NCBI RefSeq assembly: GCF_030272615.1
Contig: NC_081405.1
Coordinates: 311,377,235 to 311,441,234, forward strand
Source: Cryptomeria japonica
Lineage: Eukaryota; Streptophyta; Pinopsida; Cupressales; Cupressaceae
Reading direction: 5' to 3'
Length of the DNA: 64,000 nucleotides
The notes under the pieces were generated by a model. The model was not told where the DNA came from. It ran no database searches and was given only the letters and a program-made list of their open reading frames with translations. Both the position numbers and the translations under genes were made by a program. Below, piece after piece: positions 45,206-57,194 of the stretch (position 1 is the stretch's first letter; each line of letters starts with the position of its first letter).

Positions 45206-46633
45206 TGTGTGGGAAATGAGGGTGACATAAACGTGAAAGTCCATTTCAAAGTGTCCACACACTAGTTAGACTCTTGGCGCAAGTTATAGGAACTATATTG
45301 AATAACTCAACTTCCCAAGGGGTGTCCCATTGTTCTCTATCTCATAGGATCCCTGAAGTCAATTAATTTTCTCTTAGATCATGGAGAAAAGTGACTTAGG
45401 AATGACAACTCCAAGAATGAGTGATGTTTGATTATAAGCATGAATGCATTCTTAGATATATATGCTATTGAAACTATGATGATTAAACTAGCATAAAGAT
45501 GATGATAAGATTAGCTAATTATCCTAGCAATGATATACTAGTCTAACATGGATATGCTATGATATTGAAAATGCTTCTAAATGCTTAGTGTGATTTAACA
45601 AAGAGAGGCTAGATGACTAGAAAAATGACTATGAGTTTGATACACAAAGATTTCTATATATCAAAATGAGAGAATGAGAGCTCTATTTATAGGGAAAATA
45701 GGGCAATGGATAGTCAAGATTGGATAATCTTAACAAGGGCCAGGATTGAAAGTTTATCAATCCATGTTTACAATTCTCACCAATGAAATGGTGACAATTG
45801 TCAACAAGAGGTTTATTGAGAGGAGATGAAAGAAGCATTAAATGCTCGAGAAGACATGATGGCTACCTTAGGAGGTAAGGGTTAAGGTTAGACTAGGGTT
45901 ATCCATTGGCTAAAGCTTTTACCCAAGGGGTAAAATCTTGTGCAAGGGTTAAAGGGATAACCAAGGTTAAAGCCACGAGTGCTTGATGAGACCCTTGGAT
46001 TAGATGAGGGTTGAGTTAGAGAGAAAGTCTCCAATCATGCAAGAAGGTTGAGTTAACCATTAATGGTTATGTAAGAGCCTTAAATGGTTTGGAAGACTTG
46101 AGGGTTAACTTGTTGAGGACATAAAGCCTTTAATAGTTTTCAAAGAATTTTGGAGGCTTTGAGAAGTGACTTCTCTTTTCTTAGGATTGTGACAATATTT
46201 AGGAGATGAATTAGGCTAAATTGGAAGTGATTAGAAGAATCTAGAAGGGGTTAAAGAGGCAAGTGAGAGATGTAGGAAAATGCAAGTGGGTGGATGGAAT
46301 TTTAATTAAAATAAATTACTTTATTTCAATTAAATAGATGCAACTTGCATAAATACAAGTGGGAGATTTAAATAAATAAAATAGATTTATTTATTTGAAA
46401 AGATCAATTTAATTAAATGTAGATTTAATTAAAAAGGGAGAAAGGGGAATTAATTAAATAAAGTGATTTATTTAATCAAAGGTTAGAAAAGGCTTAGGTG
46501 AACTAAATTAAATAAATTGAGTAATTCATTTAATCAAATAGATGAATATGAAGAATTTAATTAAATAGAGGAATGAGGTTAAAATGAATATTAAATATTC
46601 ACTTAGGAAAATTGTCAGATTTATACGTCTACA
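45206..46633 (-). repeat. Gypsy-B, 3' LTR on the minus strand
   Basis: On the plus strand TGTGTGGGAAATG to CGTCTACA, thus TG...CA. On the minus strand it starts TGTAGACG directly behind a purine tract (46,650-46,634). A TATA box with correct orientation lies inside. It cuts copia-2. The other LTR and the pol genes must lie beyond the window end. Confidence 0.75.
45681..45692 (-). promoter_or_regulatory. TATA box of the gypsy-B LTR
   Basis: CTATAAATAGAG on the minus strand, followed by a CTCTCATTCTC stretch, an arrangement seen at the start of transcribed LTR regions. Confidence 0.65.
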
Positions 46634-46650
46634 TTTTGCCCTCTTTGAAG
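46634..46650 (-). other. Gypsy-B polypurine tract
   Basis: TTCAAAGAGGGCAAAA on the minus strand abuts the TGTAGACG start of the LTR. Confidence 0.65.
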
Positions 46651-48296
46651 TGACATGTGTGCACATGTTGATTCAAAGAAAAATTGTCAGATATGTTGCA
46701 AAAATTTGATCGATATGATACTGTGTATCGAAATGTCGATATGATGCCCTAGATTTGATGAATGATATTGATGGTGCCCCCCTCAGGAGATGAATGAAGG
46801 TTTTTGAAAAATTTATCGATTTTATGAGCGTTTTTGGATTAATTGCATTTTGAAAAATTTGGCTGTGTTGAATGCATTTTGAGTGATTGATCTCTCGATA
46901 ATGATGTTGATAAGATTAAAAATAAAAAAGTGAGAAAAAGTCATGACCCACTTATTAACCTTGTTGGATTTTACCCTATTAAAAGGTAAAAAGTGATTTG
47001 ATTCTTATCATTTGCACACTTGTCTCCTTGTGATTGTGACATTTGAGCTCTGACAAAAATGCCAATTCCATATGCTTTGCACTGATTTGAGCACGTTTGT
47101 CGATACCAGAGGCCCACCGTATATGGCCCACTTGTAAGTGGTCCAAATCTTTTCACATTTTTGAATTTTTGGTTTAAAATTGGTCGTTTTAGTGCGTAGA
47201 TTGCTTTCCCTAGTGCATACGATAGACAAGTTAGCCCGTACGGCAAACCTAGATAGGTTAGCATCTGAGTAGCCTTCTACAGTGCGTCAATAGTTTAGGT
47301 TAGTGCATCGCATGTTTTAGTGCATAGGGTCTGCAAGGGAGCACATGGGGTAGATAGAGTAGTGCATCGAAGGATTTAATGCATAGGGTTGATAGGTTAG
47401 CACATAGGAGGTTTTAGCACATAGGGTAAAGTTTCTAGTGAATTGGAGAAAAAGAATAGCACATAAGTAGTAGCTTAGCACGTAGGAGCCTTGGTTTAGC
47501 ATGTAAGGTCCAAAATTGGTGAAAAAGGTTTGGAAGAGTGTGTCGTGGGTTGAATAGATGAGATAGATGACTTAGGGGTTGATATGCACCTATTGATTGT
47601 TCTGAGATGGGTCTTGAGCCAATGTTTTTCCTGCTGTGATGATGTGTGATTTTGATATGATGATTTGGAGTATTTTGAAAATGCTTTCGATATGAAGTGC
47701 AAAGATGATTGATTGTTTTGATTTGGATCTTTGATGTTTTCCTTTTGAGTTAATGTCCGATATGAGTCCCAATTCTTGATTTCCGATATGATTCTCGATA
47801 TGATTCTTTCGATATGGGTCCTAATGGTGCTTGTGTTATGAGTCCTGATTTGATGCTTGCGTTATGGATTTTTGATGCTATTTTTGATATGGGTCTTTGA
47901 TGTTGCTTTTGATATGGGTCATTTATTTGATTGCTTGCGTTATGAGTCCTAATTTGATGCTTGTGTTATGGATTCTAATTTAATTTCTTGCGTTATGGAT
48001 TCTGATTTGATGCTTGCGTTATGGATTCTGATTTGATTGCTCGATATGGGTCTTTGATTTTTGATATGGGTCAGATTTATGATATGGGTCTTGATTTTTG
48101 AAATGATCCAGATTTGCGATTTCTCAATCTGGGTCTGATTTGATGCTTATGATATGGGTCTTGGATGTTGCTTTTGATATGGGTATTTGATTGATGTTGT
48201 GTTCTTGAGATGTTTCATTATTTCAAGTTGATTTTTCTTTGATTGGATATATCCGATAGATTGGGGAACTGATGATAGACACTTGTTGCTTTGCAG
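46651..48296. repeat. Gypsy-B 3' internal region with two degenerate tandem arrays
   Basis: No domain-bearing frame. At about 47,190-47,510 the words TTAGTGCATAGGG and TTAGCACATAGGG recur at short spacing. At about 47,750-48,190 a 27-30-base theme TATGGGTCTTTGATTT or GCGTTATGGATTCTGATTTG recurs more than a dozen times. Both arrays lie between the purine tract and the antisense plant-mobile-domain frame. Confidence 0.65.
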
Positions 48297-48634
48297 GCAG
48301 AGCTTGGCGTGGTTCAGTCACGAGAGCGAATTTCTAGACCATGGTCATTGATTCTGCGTTTATCATAGGCTGATAGAGATGTGATTGAGAGATATGGTTT
48401 ATCATCCTTACTAGACATGCCATGATATATCATTAACCGAGGTTTGCTGATAGCTTTGGTGGAGAGGTGGCATAGTAACACGAATACCTTCCACTTGGCT
48501 ATGGGTGAGATAACAGTCACACTAGAAGATTGTTATCAGATTCTGTGGATTCCTATAGTTGGGGCCTTATTACCATATGAGCAAACTAAGGAGGGTGGGA
48601 TAGAGGCTCTCCATCATATCTTCCAGAATGATCA
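48297..48634 (+). pseudogene. Plant mobile domain (PMD) protein, N-terminal part, antisense in gypsy-B
   Basis: An acceptor-like TTGCTTTGCAG ends at 48,296. The frame, with two stops, reads ERYGLSSLLDMP, stop (TGA where TGG fits), YIINRGLLIALVERWHSNTN, TFHLAMGEITVTLEDCYQIL and ALLPYEQTKEGGIEALHHIF. ALVERW followed by TFHL-x-x-GE-x-TVTL-x-D is the hallmark of the plant mobile domain (aminotransferase-like family), known both in a few cellular proteins and in transposons. It is cut in the GATCA target site and resumes in the same frame at 62,970. Antisense extra frames between pol and the 3' LTR, some with PMD, are known in Tat-type gypsy elements, which fits the position here. Confidence 0.8.
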
Positions 48635-49521
48635 TGTTGGAATTATACACTCAGATGAGAATGGTTGATGTTGTCATTGATGGCAACCAGCTAGTAAAAG
48701 GGTTCAAAGGTTCTACCAACAACAAACTTCACCTACTGGCACCGACAATCACTACAAGGTTCATTCTCACCAACATCCAGTTACACCGACAGTAGATTAT
48801 ACCGGTAGTCCAAGCCGACTTGGAAATAAAATTGTTTTTGTGAAATGTAATGTAATATTATATTTGTATGGACAACATGATGTATTGTAAAGGCTCATAT
48901 ATGTATGAAATCTTGTAGGTCATTTTGTGAGTAGATATATGATATGAGATGTAATGTAAGGAAGTGGTAATATGTGATAGGTTATGTTAGCGAATAATTG
49001 TATATGAATTTTTATGTATTTATCTTGAGAGCGAATAAGAAGTAGAGCAGAGTGAAGTAAGGTTTTGGAAGAAGTATCACACAATGCTTAAACCAGTACT
49101 GAATCCAGCATTGCAGATGCTATTTTGAAGTAGTACATTGTTATTGGATTTAACCATCCAATTGTAGTCAACGAGACTCCATTTTGTTGTTGAGCAATGA
49201 GCTTTAGGTAGTTAGCCTTCCTGCATGTGCAGGCCCCTATTGTACTAAGTAATATTTATTCATATTGGCCAGTGAGTAAATATTGTGGGTCACAAATCCC
49301 ATCAAGATTTTTCCCTTACTGGGTTTTCTCACCAAAAATATCCATGTTATGGTGTGCACTGATGCTTATTCTTTTGTTTCTCTTTACTGCATTATTATTT
49401 GCTTACTGGTATATTAGTTTGGGTTGTAAAGTTGAAAAAAAGTTTATTTATTTCATCAACCAGTTAGACACTGATTCACCCCCCCCTCTCGGTGTCTTTG
49501 GGACTAACCAAATATTTAACA
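48635..49521 (+). repeat. 5' LTR of the gag/coiled-coil element
   Basis: It starts TGTTGGAATTATACACTCAG and ends ATATTTAACA, and matches 62,084-62,969. The end carries the phrase ACTGATTCACCCCCC with a CTCTCGGTGTC stretch, similar to copia LTR ends in this window. Confidence 0.9.
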
Positions 49522-49523
49522 AT

Positions 49524-49536
49524 TGGTATCAGAGCC
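49524..49536 (+). other. Primer-binding site, initiator tRNA-Met type
   Basis: TGGTATCAGAGCC starts three bases after the 5' LTR; exact match to the plant initiator-Met site. Confidence 0.88.
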
Positions 49537-49592
49537 CGATCCTCTATTTACAGAAGCCTAACAACTTGAAGAATATTTTGAAATCGATACCG

Positions 49593-49608
49593 ATGGAAAG
49601 TTTGAGAT
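49593..49608 (+). pseudogene. Start of the gag-like frame, cut by copia-1
   Basis: ATG at 49,593 lies 57 bases behind the primer site and reads MESLR before copia-1 begins at 49,609. The frame resumes at 57,195 behind the copia element, in phase when one copy of the GAGAT/GAGAC duplication is counted, and meets a TAG at 57,202. Confidence 0.6.
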
Positions 49609-51191
49609 TGATAACTCAATGATGAACCAATAGTACCAAACCGATACTGAGAGGGGGGGTGAATCAATACAAACACAAATACAGTCCAAAACTAGTTTGA
49701 CAACAAATACTCCAGGTGACTGGCCAATAGGGATACTGGTTGAAACAGAGTGCAACCGGTAACACCCAGAACATCTGAAACAATCATAAATTAGTCACGC
49801 ACTAAGCTTTCCTCTTAGCTCAATACTATAGTACCATTACACTCTCATGCATGAGCAGGTAAACTAACATCAGATCTTCATAACAGTTAGTTCAATATGT
49901 TTTATAGACAGGCATAAAACACAGAACCATCATATGCTCAACAGGTAATAACAAAGCATCACAAGATAAAAGCATTACACATGACACATATTTTTCACGT
50001 GGAAACCCAACTGGGAAAAACCACGATGGGGATGAATACCCACAAGTTGATTTTGAACTCTTTAGAAGTTCACTCTATTAGGAGCCTTGTCTGGTTAAAG
50101 GCATTACAATAGGTTCTACTAGGAACCGAGCCTGTTAGGGATCACTCAGTTAAGGGATGGCTATAATACCCAGTTAGGGTTACCTTGTTAGAGGATTTCA
50201 AGAATTCAATAGCTAAAGGATCTCCAGAGCTCTATGGCTTCCCAGAACTCATTAAGTTCAAGTTACCCTGTTAAGGGATTTGAATCAAGCTGGTTAAAGC
50301 TACCCTGTTAAGGGATTTGTATCAAGCCCAGTTAAGGCTACCTTGTTAAGGGATTTCACGACTATTGAAGTGGTTAAAGATCAACAAAAATTACAATGAT
50401 CTGGTAACAACACTCAATGCTAATGCAGATCTGCTTTGGCTCCTTTTCACCTTCTGCACATTTACTTTGTAGGTATCTCTTCTCTCCTTTGGTCTGGCAA
50501 GAATCACGTATCACTTCCCTTGGATACACACACAACTTTTTCCAACGACCTTAGAGAGAAACACAACATCGACCTTATAGGAAATAGATAGGTCGGTAGC
50601 AAAAACCCTAAACCCTAAACCTGTTAGGTTAAGCAATTCAAGTGGTTCAATCCTAACCGTTGAATCATACTGCATTAAATGTAATAATCTTGAATCGATC
50701 TCAAGATATTCTCCATCATCCATTATCCACTGATTTCATGGCGGCTGATAACCCATCACGTGTTATCATTGTTTGACAAACTTTGCACATTCCTGAGGTA
50801 GATAGGAATAGTCTTCTTCATGCAAGATCCTTCACGCGCACAGGGCTTACGTGGCAACATGATCTGCTCTTTGTTATACTGCTAACTCATCACACAAAGA
50901 TCACTAATTGAGTAACACAGGCTTGAGGTACTCCAACTGGAAATCCTAAAGTGGAAACTACCTACCAATCGGTAGTCACACAATGCTTCCATGTGCCGGT
51001 TCCCATAACTATATGCCAGTTCATCTTGAACAAATATACCGCTTCACTTTGGCATATATACTGGTTCATACATATGCCGGTTCTCGCTTCTCACCTATCA
51101 CATGTGCCGGTTCACATCATGTCACATATTGACATCAATGACAATCATACAATATCATTATGTCTTTATGCCGGTTCACATAATGCCAACA
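49609..51191 (-). repeat. Copia-1 3' LTR
   Basis: The left copy on the plus strand, TGATAACTC to GCCAACA. It contains a CCGGTT-rich end (about 50,990-51,180, with at least five ATGCCGGTTC-like words) and a 40-base internal repeat (50,181-50,361). Confidence 0.93.
50181..50361. repeat. Four copies of a roughly 40-bp unit inside the copia-1 LTR
   Basis: The phrase TTACC(C/T)TGTTAAGGGATTT, followed by AATCAAGC and GGTTAAAG, recurs four times; the other LTR has the same array at about 56,176-56,356. It is part of the LTR body and not a separate element. Confidence 0.75.
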
Positions 51192-51205
51192 ATCTCCCCC
51201 TTTGG
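51192..51205 (-). other. Copia-1 polypurine tract
   Basis: ATCTCCCCCTTTGG on the plus strand, purine on the minus strand, directly next to the 3' LTR. Confidence 0.8.
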
Positions 51206-51438
51206 TATTGATGGCAATATACAAAGATATCTCTCCGCTTCACATCTTCTCCCCCATTTGATGCAGATATCTTTTCCGCTTCACTCCTTCTCCCCCTTTG
51301 ACAACAATGCCAAAGTGGAGGCACAAGCATCTCTATTCCATTATGTTGCTCCCCTTGAGGAGTAGCATCCTTCAACACATCAATCAATCAAAAAAAAAAT
51401 TGACTATGCAATACCTGACTGATGTGGAACAAATACTT

Positions 51439-52101
51439 TTAGTTCACATCCTGAAGGGGAAATACCCCCAATTCACCTCTTAAATGCACAAATGTAGTCT
51501 TTGGGAGAGGCTTGGTGAATATGTCTGCTAACTGCTCCTTACTAGAAACATGTTCCTGTGCAATCTCTTTATTCTGAACCTTTTCCCTCAAGAAATGATA
51601 CTTAAGCTCAAAATGCTTGGTTCTAGAATGTAAAATTGGATTCTTTGAGATATTGATAGCACTTGTGTTATCACAAAATATACTTACTGGTTTAGATATA
51701 GGGATTCTGAAGCCATTTAAAACATGCTTCATCCAGATTGTCTGAGTGCAGTTCATGAAAGTTGCAACATACTCCGCTTTCACTCTAGACTGAGAGATAC
51801 AACTTTGCTTTTTACTCATCCATGAGACTAGTCTACTACCGAGAAAGAATGCACCATCGATTGTGCTTTTTCGGTCATCCACATTACCTGCCCAATCAAC
51901 ATCTGTGAACACTTTTAGATTGAAATCATTGTTGTATGGGTACCACAATCCATAGTCAACTGTTCCCTTCAGATATCTAAGAATCCACTTGACTGCAATC
52001 AAGTGGAATTCTCTTGGACTTTTCTGGAACCTTGCAGTAATGCCAACTGCATGTGCAATATCCAGTCTGCTATGCACTACATAATGCAACTTACCAATCA
52101 T
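51439..52101 (-). pseudogene. pol: Copia-1 RNase H
   Basis: An uninterrupted frame of 220 codons: MIGKLHYVVHSRLDIAHAVG, VKWILRYLKGTVDYGLWYPY, VFTDVDWAGNVDDRKSTIDG (catalytic Asp), SRVKAEYVATFMNCTQTIWM (Glu), IFCDNTSAINISKNPILHSR (Asp) and QLADIFTKPLPKTTFVHLRG at the end. It degrades the RNA of the RNA-DNA hybrid. It is separated from the reverse transcriptase by in-frame stops between 52,102 and 52,263. Confidence 0.92.
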
Positions 52102-52263
52102 TGATCAGTATTCCTTCTCATCAACCAGTACGGAATCATCCTCTTTTGTCAATTTGCAACTGGTCACCATCGGTGTACCAACCGGTTTGCTATCTTCCAT
52201 GCCAAAGGTCTCCAACACCTCTTTGACATATTTGGACTAAGTGATAAAGATTCCATCTTTCAT

Positions 52264-53451
52264 CTACTGGATCTGCAGTCCAATGAAGAACTTAATCTCC
52301 CCTATGAGTGACATCTCAAACTCTTTCTTCATCTCATCAACAAACTCATGACTCATCTTGTCATCTCCACCAAAGATAATGTCATCAACAAAAACCTCAC
52401 AGATCAGGATCTGATCTCCTTCAGACTTCAAGTAGATATTGCTATCTTCACTTGTTCTCTCAAATCCAATCTTCACAAGATGGGAATGTAGGCACTCATA
52501 CCATGCCCTAAGTGCTTGCTTTAGACCATATAAGGCTTTATGTAGCTTGCACACCATATCACTGTCTTCAGATAGGGAAAACCCATCTGGTTGCTCTATA
52601 TATACCTCCTCTTCAAGTACACCATTTAGGAATGCAGATTTTACATCCATTTGATATACTTTGAACCTTTTAAAAGTTGCATATACAAGAAGCATACAAA
52701 CTCCTTCCAATTTGGCTACAGGAGGAAAGGTTTCTCCATAGTCTTCTCCTTCTTCTTGAGCATATCCTTTGCACACCAATCTAGCTTTATTCCTAATCAC
52801 TGTGCCATCCTCATTCAGCTTGTTTCTAAACACCCATTTGGTTCCAATGACATTTTTATGCTCTGGTCTAAGTACCAAGGACCATGTACCATTTTTCTCT
52901 ATCTGATCAAGTTCCTCTTCCATTGCCTTGATCCAGTCTTCATCTTTATGAGCCTCTTTGAATGATTTAGGCTCAAATTCAGAGATCATACATGAGTTCT
53001 CTCTGATCTTTCTTCTTGTAAGGATTCCTGCATCCTTATCTCCTATGATCTGCTTAGGATCATGATTCAGCTTGACATACCAAGGAATGGTCTTGACTAG
53101 TTCTTCTTTCTTTTCCTCTTCATCCTCATCTTCATCAGTATCAGCATTCACCGATTCAGGAACACTATTACTAGTACTTGGTTGACTGACAACTGGTTCC
53201 CAGAAGGTTGCAACTGGTTCATTTACAGCTTTCTCACTGCTAGTTTCCTTAGTTTTCTCAGAGGATTCATCAATTCTTACATTGACACTTTCCATAATTC
53301 TCAGAGTCCTATTGTTGTAACACTTGAAAGCTTTACTCTTGGTGGAATATCCTAGGAATATTCCCTCATCACATTTAGCTTCAAATTTGCCCTGATGTTC
53401 ACTCCTCTTGATGTAAAATTTGCTACCAAATACCCTAAAGTAGCTGACCAC
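52264..53451 (-). pseudogene. pol: Copia-1 reverse transcriptase with integrase tail
   Basis: A frame of 395 codons. The first 130 residues are the integrase C-terminal part ([40 protein letters not shown]) and an acidic linker. Reverse transcriptase begins with [20 protein letters not shown] and continues [40 protein letters not shown] (catalytic Asp), [20 protein letters not shown] and [14 protein letters not shown] (catalytic Asp pair). All catalytic residues are present. The frame ends LQIQ and TAG at 52,261-52,263, where CAG would fit. Confidence 0.93.
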
Positions 53452-53466
53452 AGGTGTCTTACCGAT

Positions 53467-54599
53467 CTAATACTCATAATGAGTTTTGTCCTTACCTTTC
53501 TTAATGAGTACCCGGTTCATAGTGTAGACTACAGTGCTCACCGCTTCTCTCCAAAAGGTGTGAGCTACCTTTCCTTGAATCAACATGGTTCTAGTTGCTT
53601 CAACCATAGTCTGGTTATTCCTCTTTGCTAGGTCATTCTGTTGTGGAGTCTGGGGGACAGATAGATGTCTCTTGATGCCAAATTCTTCACAATACTTGTT
53701 GAATTCACCAGAAGTGAATTCCCCTCCTTGATCAGTTCTGAGACACTTGATCCTTTTACCACTTTCCTTCTCCACTAATTCTCTGAAAGCTTTGAATTTC
53801 CCAAAAGCTTCAGACTTGTCTTTCAAGAATGTGACCCACATCATTCTTGAGCAGTCATCAGTGAGAATCATGAAGTACCTATCACCCTACACACTTCTAG
53901 TTTTCATAGGACCACACAAATCAGTATGCACAAGATCAAGCAAGTTGTCAGCAATGAAAGATTTACCTTTAAAGGTTGAAGAAGACATTTTCCCCAATTG
54001 ACACTCTCTACACAAGGTATTATCTGGTTTGCTTAGCACCGACAACCCTCTAACTGCCTTGATCTTACTAGCCTTCACAATGTTATCAAAGTTAACATGG
54101 CAGAGTGTCCTATTCCATATCCATCTATCATCAAGCTTAGCCATAAGACATGTACTTATATTTTCATTTAGATGAAATAAGTTACCTTTGGTCTGCATGC
54201 CGGTGGCCACCAATTTACCATGTTTTCCTTTGATTCTGCAAACTCCATTCTTGAATTCTAGAGTGAGGCCACTGTCATTTAGCTGGGCAACACTTAGAAG
54301 GTTGTGTCTGAGACCATCAACCCAGTACACATTGTCAGCACTACTCTTTCCATTCAGAGAGATGGACCCTCTGCCTTTGACCATACATGGTGCATCATTG
54401 CCAAAGTGAACCACACCACCATCATACTCCTCCAAGGATAGAAACTTGCTCCAGTCACCTGTCATATGGTGAGAACAACCACTATCAATGATCCACTCAT
54501 TGGAATTATCAAACCGAGAGACAAGAGCCTTCTTGTCTACCACATCTTCCTTTACAACAACAAACACAATGTCTTCATTCTCTTCATCTTCTGATTCCT
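53467..54599 (-). pseudogene. pol: Copia-1 protease and integrase
   Basis: The protease loop WIIDSGCSHHMTG (Asp at about 54,484-54,486) is intact. Integrase starts with a histidine/cysteine zinc region (WIWNRTLCHVNFDNI, CRECQLGK). It is cut by a TAG behind GPMKTRSV at 53,887, then continues MILTDDCSRMMWVTFLKDKS (first Asp) and CLRTDQGGEFTSGEF (second Asp). The third acidic position, usually Glu in N-G-x-x-E-R, reads NDLAKRNNQ: a lysine stands there (about 53,623-53,625). Integration activity should therefore be lost even without the stops. The frame stops at 53,467. Confidence 0.9.
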
Positions 54600-55528
54600 C
54601 ATCTGTGACACCTTCATCAACTGCTAGAAAACAGTTTCTCCAGTTTCCTCCTTTGAATTTCCTGAACCTTTCTGGTTTGTCCTTGTTATCGCCATTAGGA
54701 CAGTTTATAGCAATATGTCTTGTCCGGTTACAAGAAAAGCATTTCAAAGGTAGCTTACCTTTGTATTTACCGATTCCTTTAGGAAGCTTCCTAGCAAGGA
54801 GAGCTTCAAATGCCATCAAGATCTCCTCATCATTCATTTCTTTTCTCTGACTAGGTTCCCCACTAGTGCTAGCCTCTTTTCCTTTTCTGGATGGTATAGC
54901 AGAGGCTTTAAATGTTGATTCAGTCTTTTGAACACTGCCATCAAAACTATTTAGCTCATAGGATGTTAACTTGGCTATGATGGAGTCCAAGGATACTTTA
55001 GACTTGTCTATTGATCTCAGCTCCTGAATAGCAGCAACCCTTATCGCATAGACTGGCAATAGGGATCTCAAGACTTTGCTTACCATAGTGGAATCTTCTA
55101 TTTTACCACCTGCACTCTTGATTTCTCCAACATCTGTTTTGATTCTTATTCCATACTGCTAAATGGTCTCACCTTGAACCATCCACATATCTTAAAACTT
55201 CCCTCTCAGGCTTTCTTCCTTAGCCTATTTTACATGTTCATCACCACCATAGATATTTTCAAGAGCATCCCATACCTCTTTGGGATTTACCTTGTCCTGA
55301 ACATCAATAAACTCAATGTCAGATAGACTACTAATGAGGGCTTCCATGACACCCATTTTCTTGTATCTCTCTCTTTTGGTCATCAGTGAGAGTACCAGTA
55401 GGGACAACATATACATTCTCAACATAACTCCAATGTTGAACACCCATGCTTCTGATGAATATCTTCATCCTATCTTTCCATATACCGAAATTTTCCCTGT
55501 TAAACTTTGGACCTTCCCTCTTCATCAT
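54600..55528 (-). pseudogene. gag: Copia-1 gag with zinc knuckle
   Basis: The frame starts MMKREGPKFNRENFGIWKDR at 55,528, 60 bases behind the primer site, the usual N(Y/F)-x-x-W-K-x-x-M-x-x start of copia gag. A frameshift near 55,350 and three stops between 55,130 and 55,230 interrupt it; conserved parts are WDALENIYGGDEHVK, KVLRSLLPVYAIRVAAIQEL and LTSYELNSF. The zinc knuckle CFSCNRTRHIAINC (C-x2-C-x4-H-x4-C) lies at about 54,700-54,741. Gag would form the particle that encloses the RNA. Confidence 0.9.
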
Positions 55529-55583
55529 TTGACTGGGATCTTTACCTCAAGCGGTTAAGCTTACAACACAGAGGACCTAGAGT

Positions 55584-55595
55584 GCTCTGATACCA
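55584..55595 (-). other. Copia-1 primer-binding site, initiator tRNA-Met type
   Basis: Minus-strand TGGTATCAGAGC, two bases inside the 5' LTR end. Confidence 0.88.
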
Positions 55596-55597
55596 AT

Positions 55598-57194
55598 TGA
55601 TAACTCAATGATGAACCAATAGTACCAAACCAGTACTGAGAGGGGGGGTGAATCAGTACAAACACAAATACAGTCCAAAACCGGTTTGATAGCAAATACT
55701 CCAGGTGACTGGCAAACAGGGATACTGGTTGAAACAGAGTGCAACATTAACACCCAGAACAACTGAAACAATCATAAACTGGTCACTCACTAAGCTTTCC
55801 TCTTAGCTCAATACTATAGTACCATTACACTCTCATGCATGAACAGGCAAACTAACATCAGATCTTCATAACAGTTAGTTCAATATGTTTTATAGACAGG
55901 CATAAAACACAGAACCATCATATGCTCAACAGGTAATAACAAAGCATCACAAGATAAAAGCATTACACATGACACACATATTTTTTACATGGAAACCCAA
56001 CTGGGAAAAACCACGGTGGGGATGAATACCCACAAGTTGCTTTTGAACTCTTTAGAAGTCTGCTCTGTTAGGAGCCTTGTCCGGTTAAAGACATTACAAT
56101 AGGTTGGAACCGATCCTGTTAGGGATCACCCGATTAAGGGATGGCTATAATACCCGGTTAAGGGTTAAACCCGGTTAGGGTTACCTTGTTAGAGGATTTC
56201 AAGAACTCAATAGCTAAAGGATCTCCAGAGCTCTATAGCTTCCCAGAACTCATTAACTTCAAGTTACCCTGTTAAGGGATTTGAATCAAGCCGGTTAAAG
56301 CTACCTTGTTAAGGGATTTGTATCAAGCCCAGTTAAGGCTACCCTGTTAAGGGATTTCACGACTATTGAAGTGGTTAAAGATCAATAGGAATTACAATGA
56401 TCTAGTAACAACACTCAATGCTAATGTAGATCCGTTTTGGCTCCTTTTCACCTTCTGCACATTTACTTTGCAAGTATCTCTTCTCTCCTTTGGTCTGGCA
56501 AGAATCATGTATCACTTCCCTTGGATACACACTCACAACTTTTGCCAATGACCTTAGAAAGAAACACAACATCGACCTTATAGGAAACAAACAGGTTGGT
56601 AGCAAAAACCTTAAACCCTAAACCTGTTAGGTTAAGCAATTCAAGTAGTTCAATCCTGACCGTTGAATCATACTACATTAAATGCAACAATCTTGAATCA
56701 ATCTCAAGACATTCTCCATCATCCATTATCCACCGATTTCATGGCGGCTGATAACCCATCACACGTTATCACTGTTTGACAAACTTTGCACATTCCCAAG
56801 GTAGATAGGAATAGTCTTCTTCATGCAAGATCCTTCATGCGCACAGGGCTTACGTGGCAACATGATCTGTTCTCCATTATACTGTTAACTCATCACACAA
56901 AGATCACCGATTGAGTCACACAGGCTTGAGGTACTCCAACTGGAAATCCTAAAGTGGAAACTACCTACCAACCGGTAGTCACACAATGCTTCCATGTGCC
57001 GGTTCCCATAACTACATGCCGGTTCATCTTGAACAAATATGCCGCTTCACTTTGGCATATATACCGGTTCATACATATGCCGGTTCTCTCTTCTCACCTA
57101 TCACATGTGCTGGTTCACATCATGTCACATATTGACATCAATGACAATCATACAATATCATTATGTCTTCATGCCAGTTCACATAATGCCAACA
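55598..57194 (-). repeat. Copia-1 5' LTR
   Basis: The right copy on the plus strand, partner of 49,609-51,191. It has an additional CCCGGTTAAGGGTTAAAC-like insertion near 56,155. Confidence 0.93.

Larger units (their letters stand above)
49609..57194 (-). mobile_element. Copia-1: nearly complete Ty1/copia element
   Basis: LTRs 49,609-51,191 (1,583 bases) and 55,598-57,194 (1,597 bases) are flanked by GAGAT (49,604-49,608) and GAGAC (57,195-57,199). On the minus strand the order is 5' LTR, initiator-Met site, gag, protease, integrase, reverse transcriptase, RNase H, purine tract, 3' LTR, thus Ty1/copia. About seven in-frame stops and a changed integrase residue show it is inactive. In the first 200 aligned bases the LTRs differ at roughly 16 places. 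Confidence 0.95.

Noticed and set aside
47190-48190. CRISPR-like array
   Set aside because: Period and units are degenerate and there are no unique spacers of constant length; the setting is a plant retroelement.
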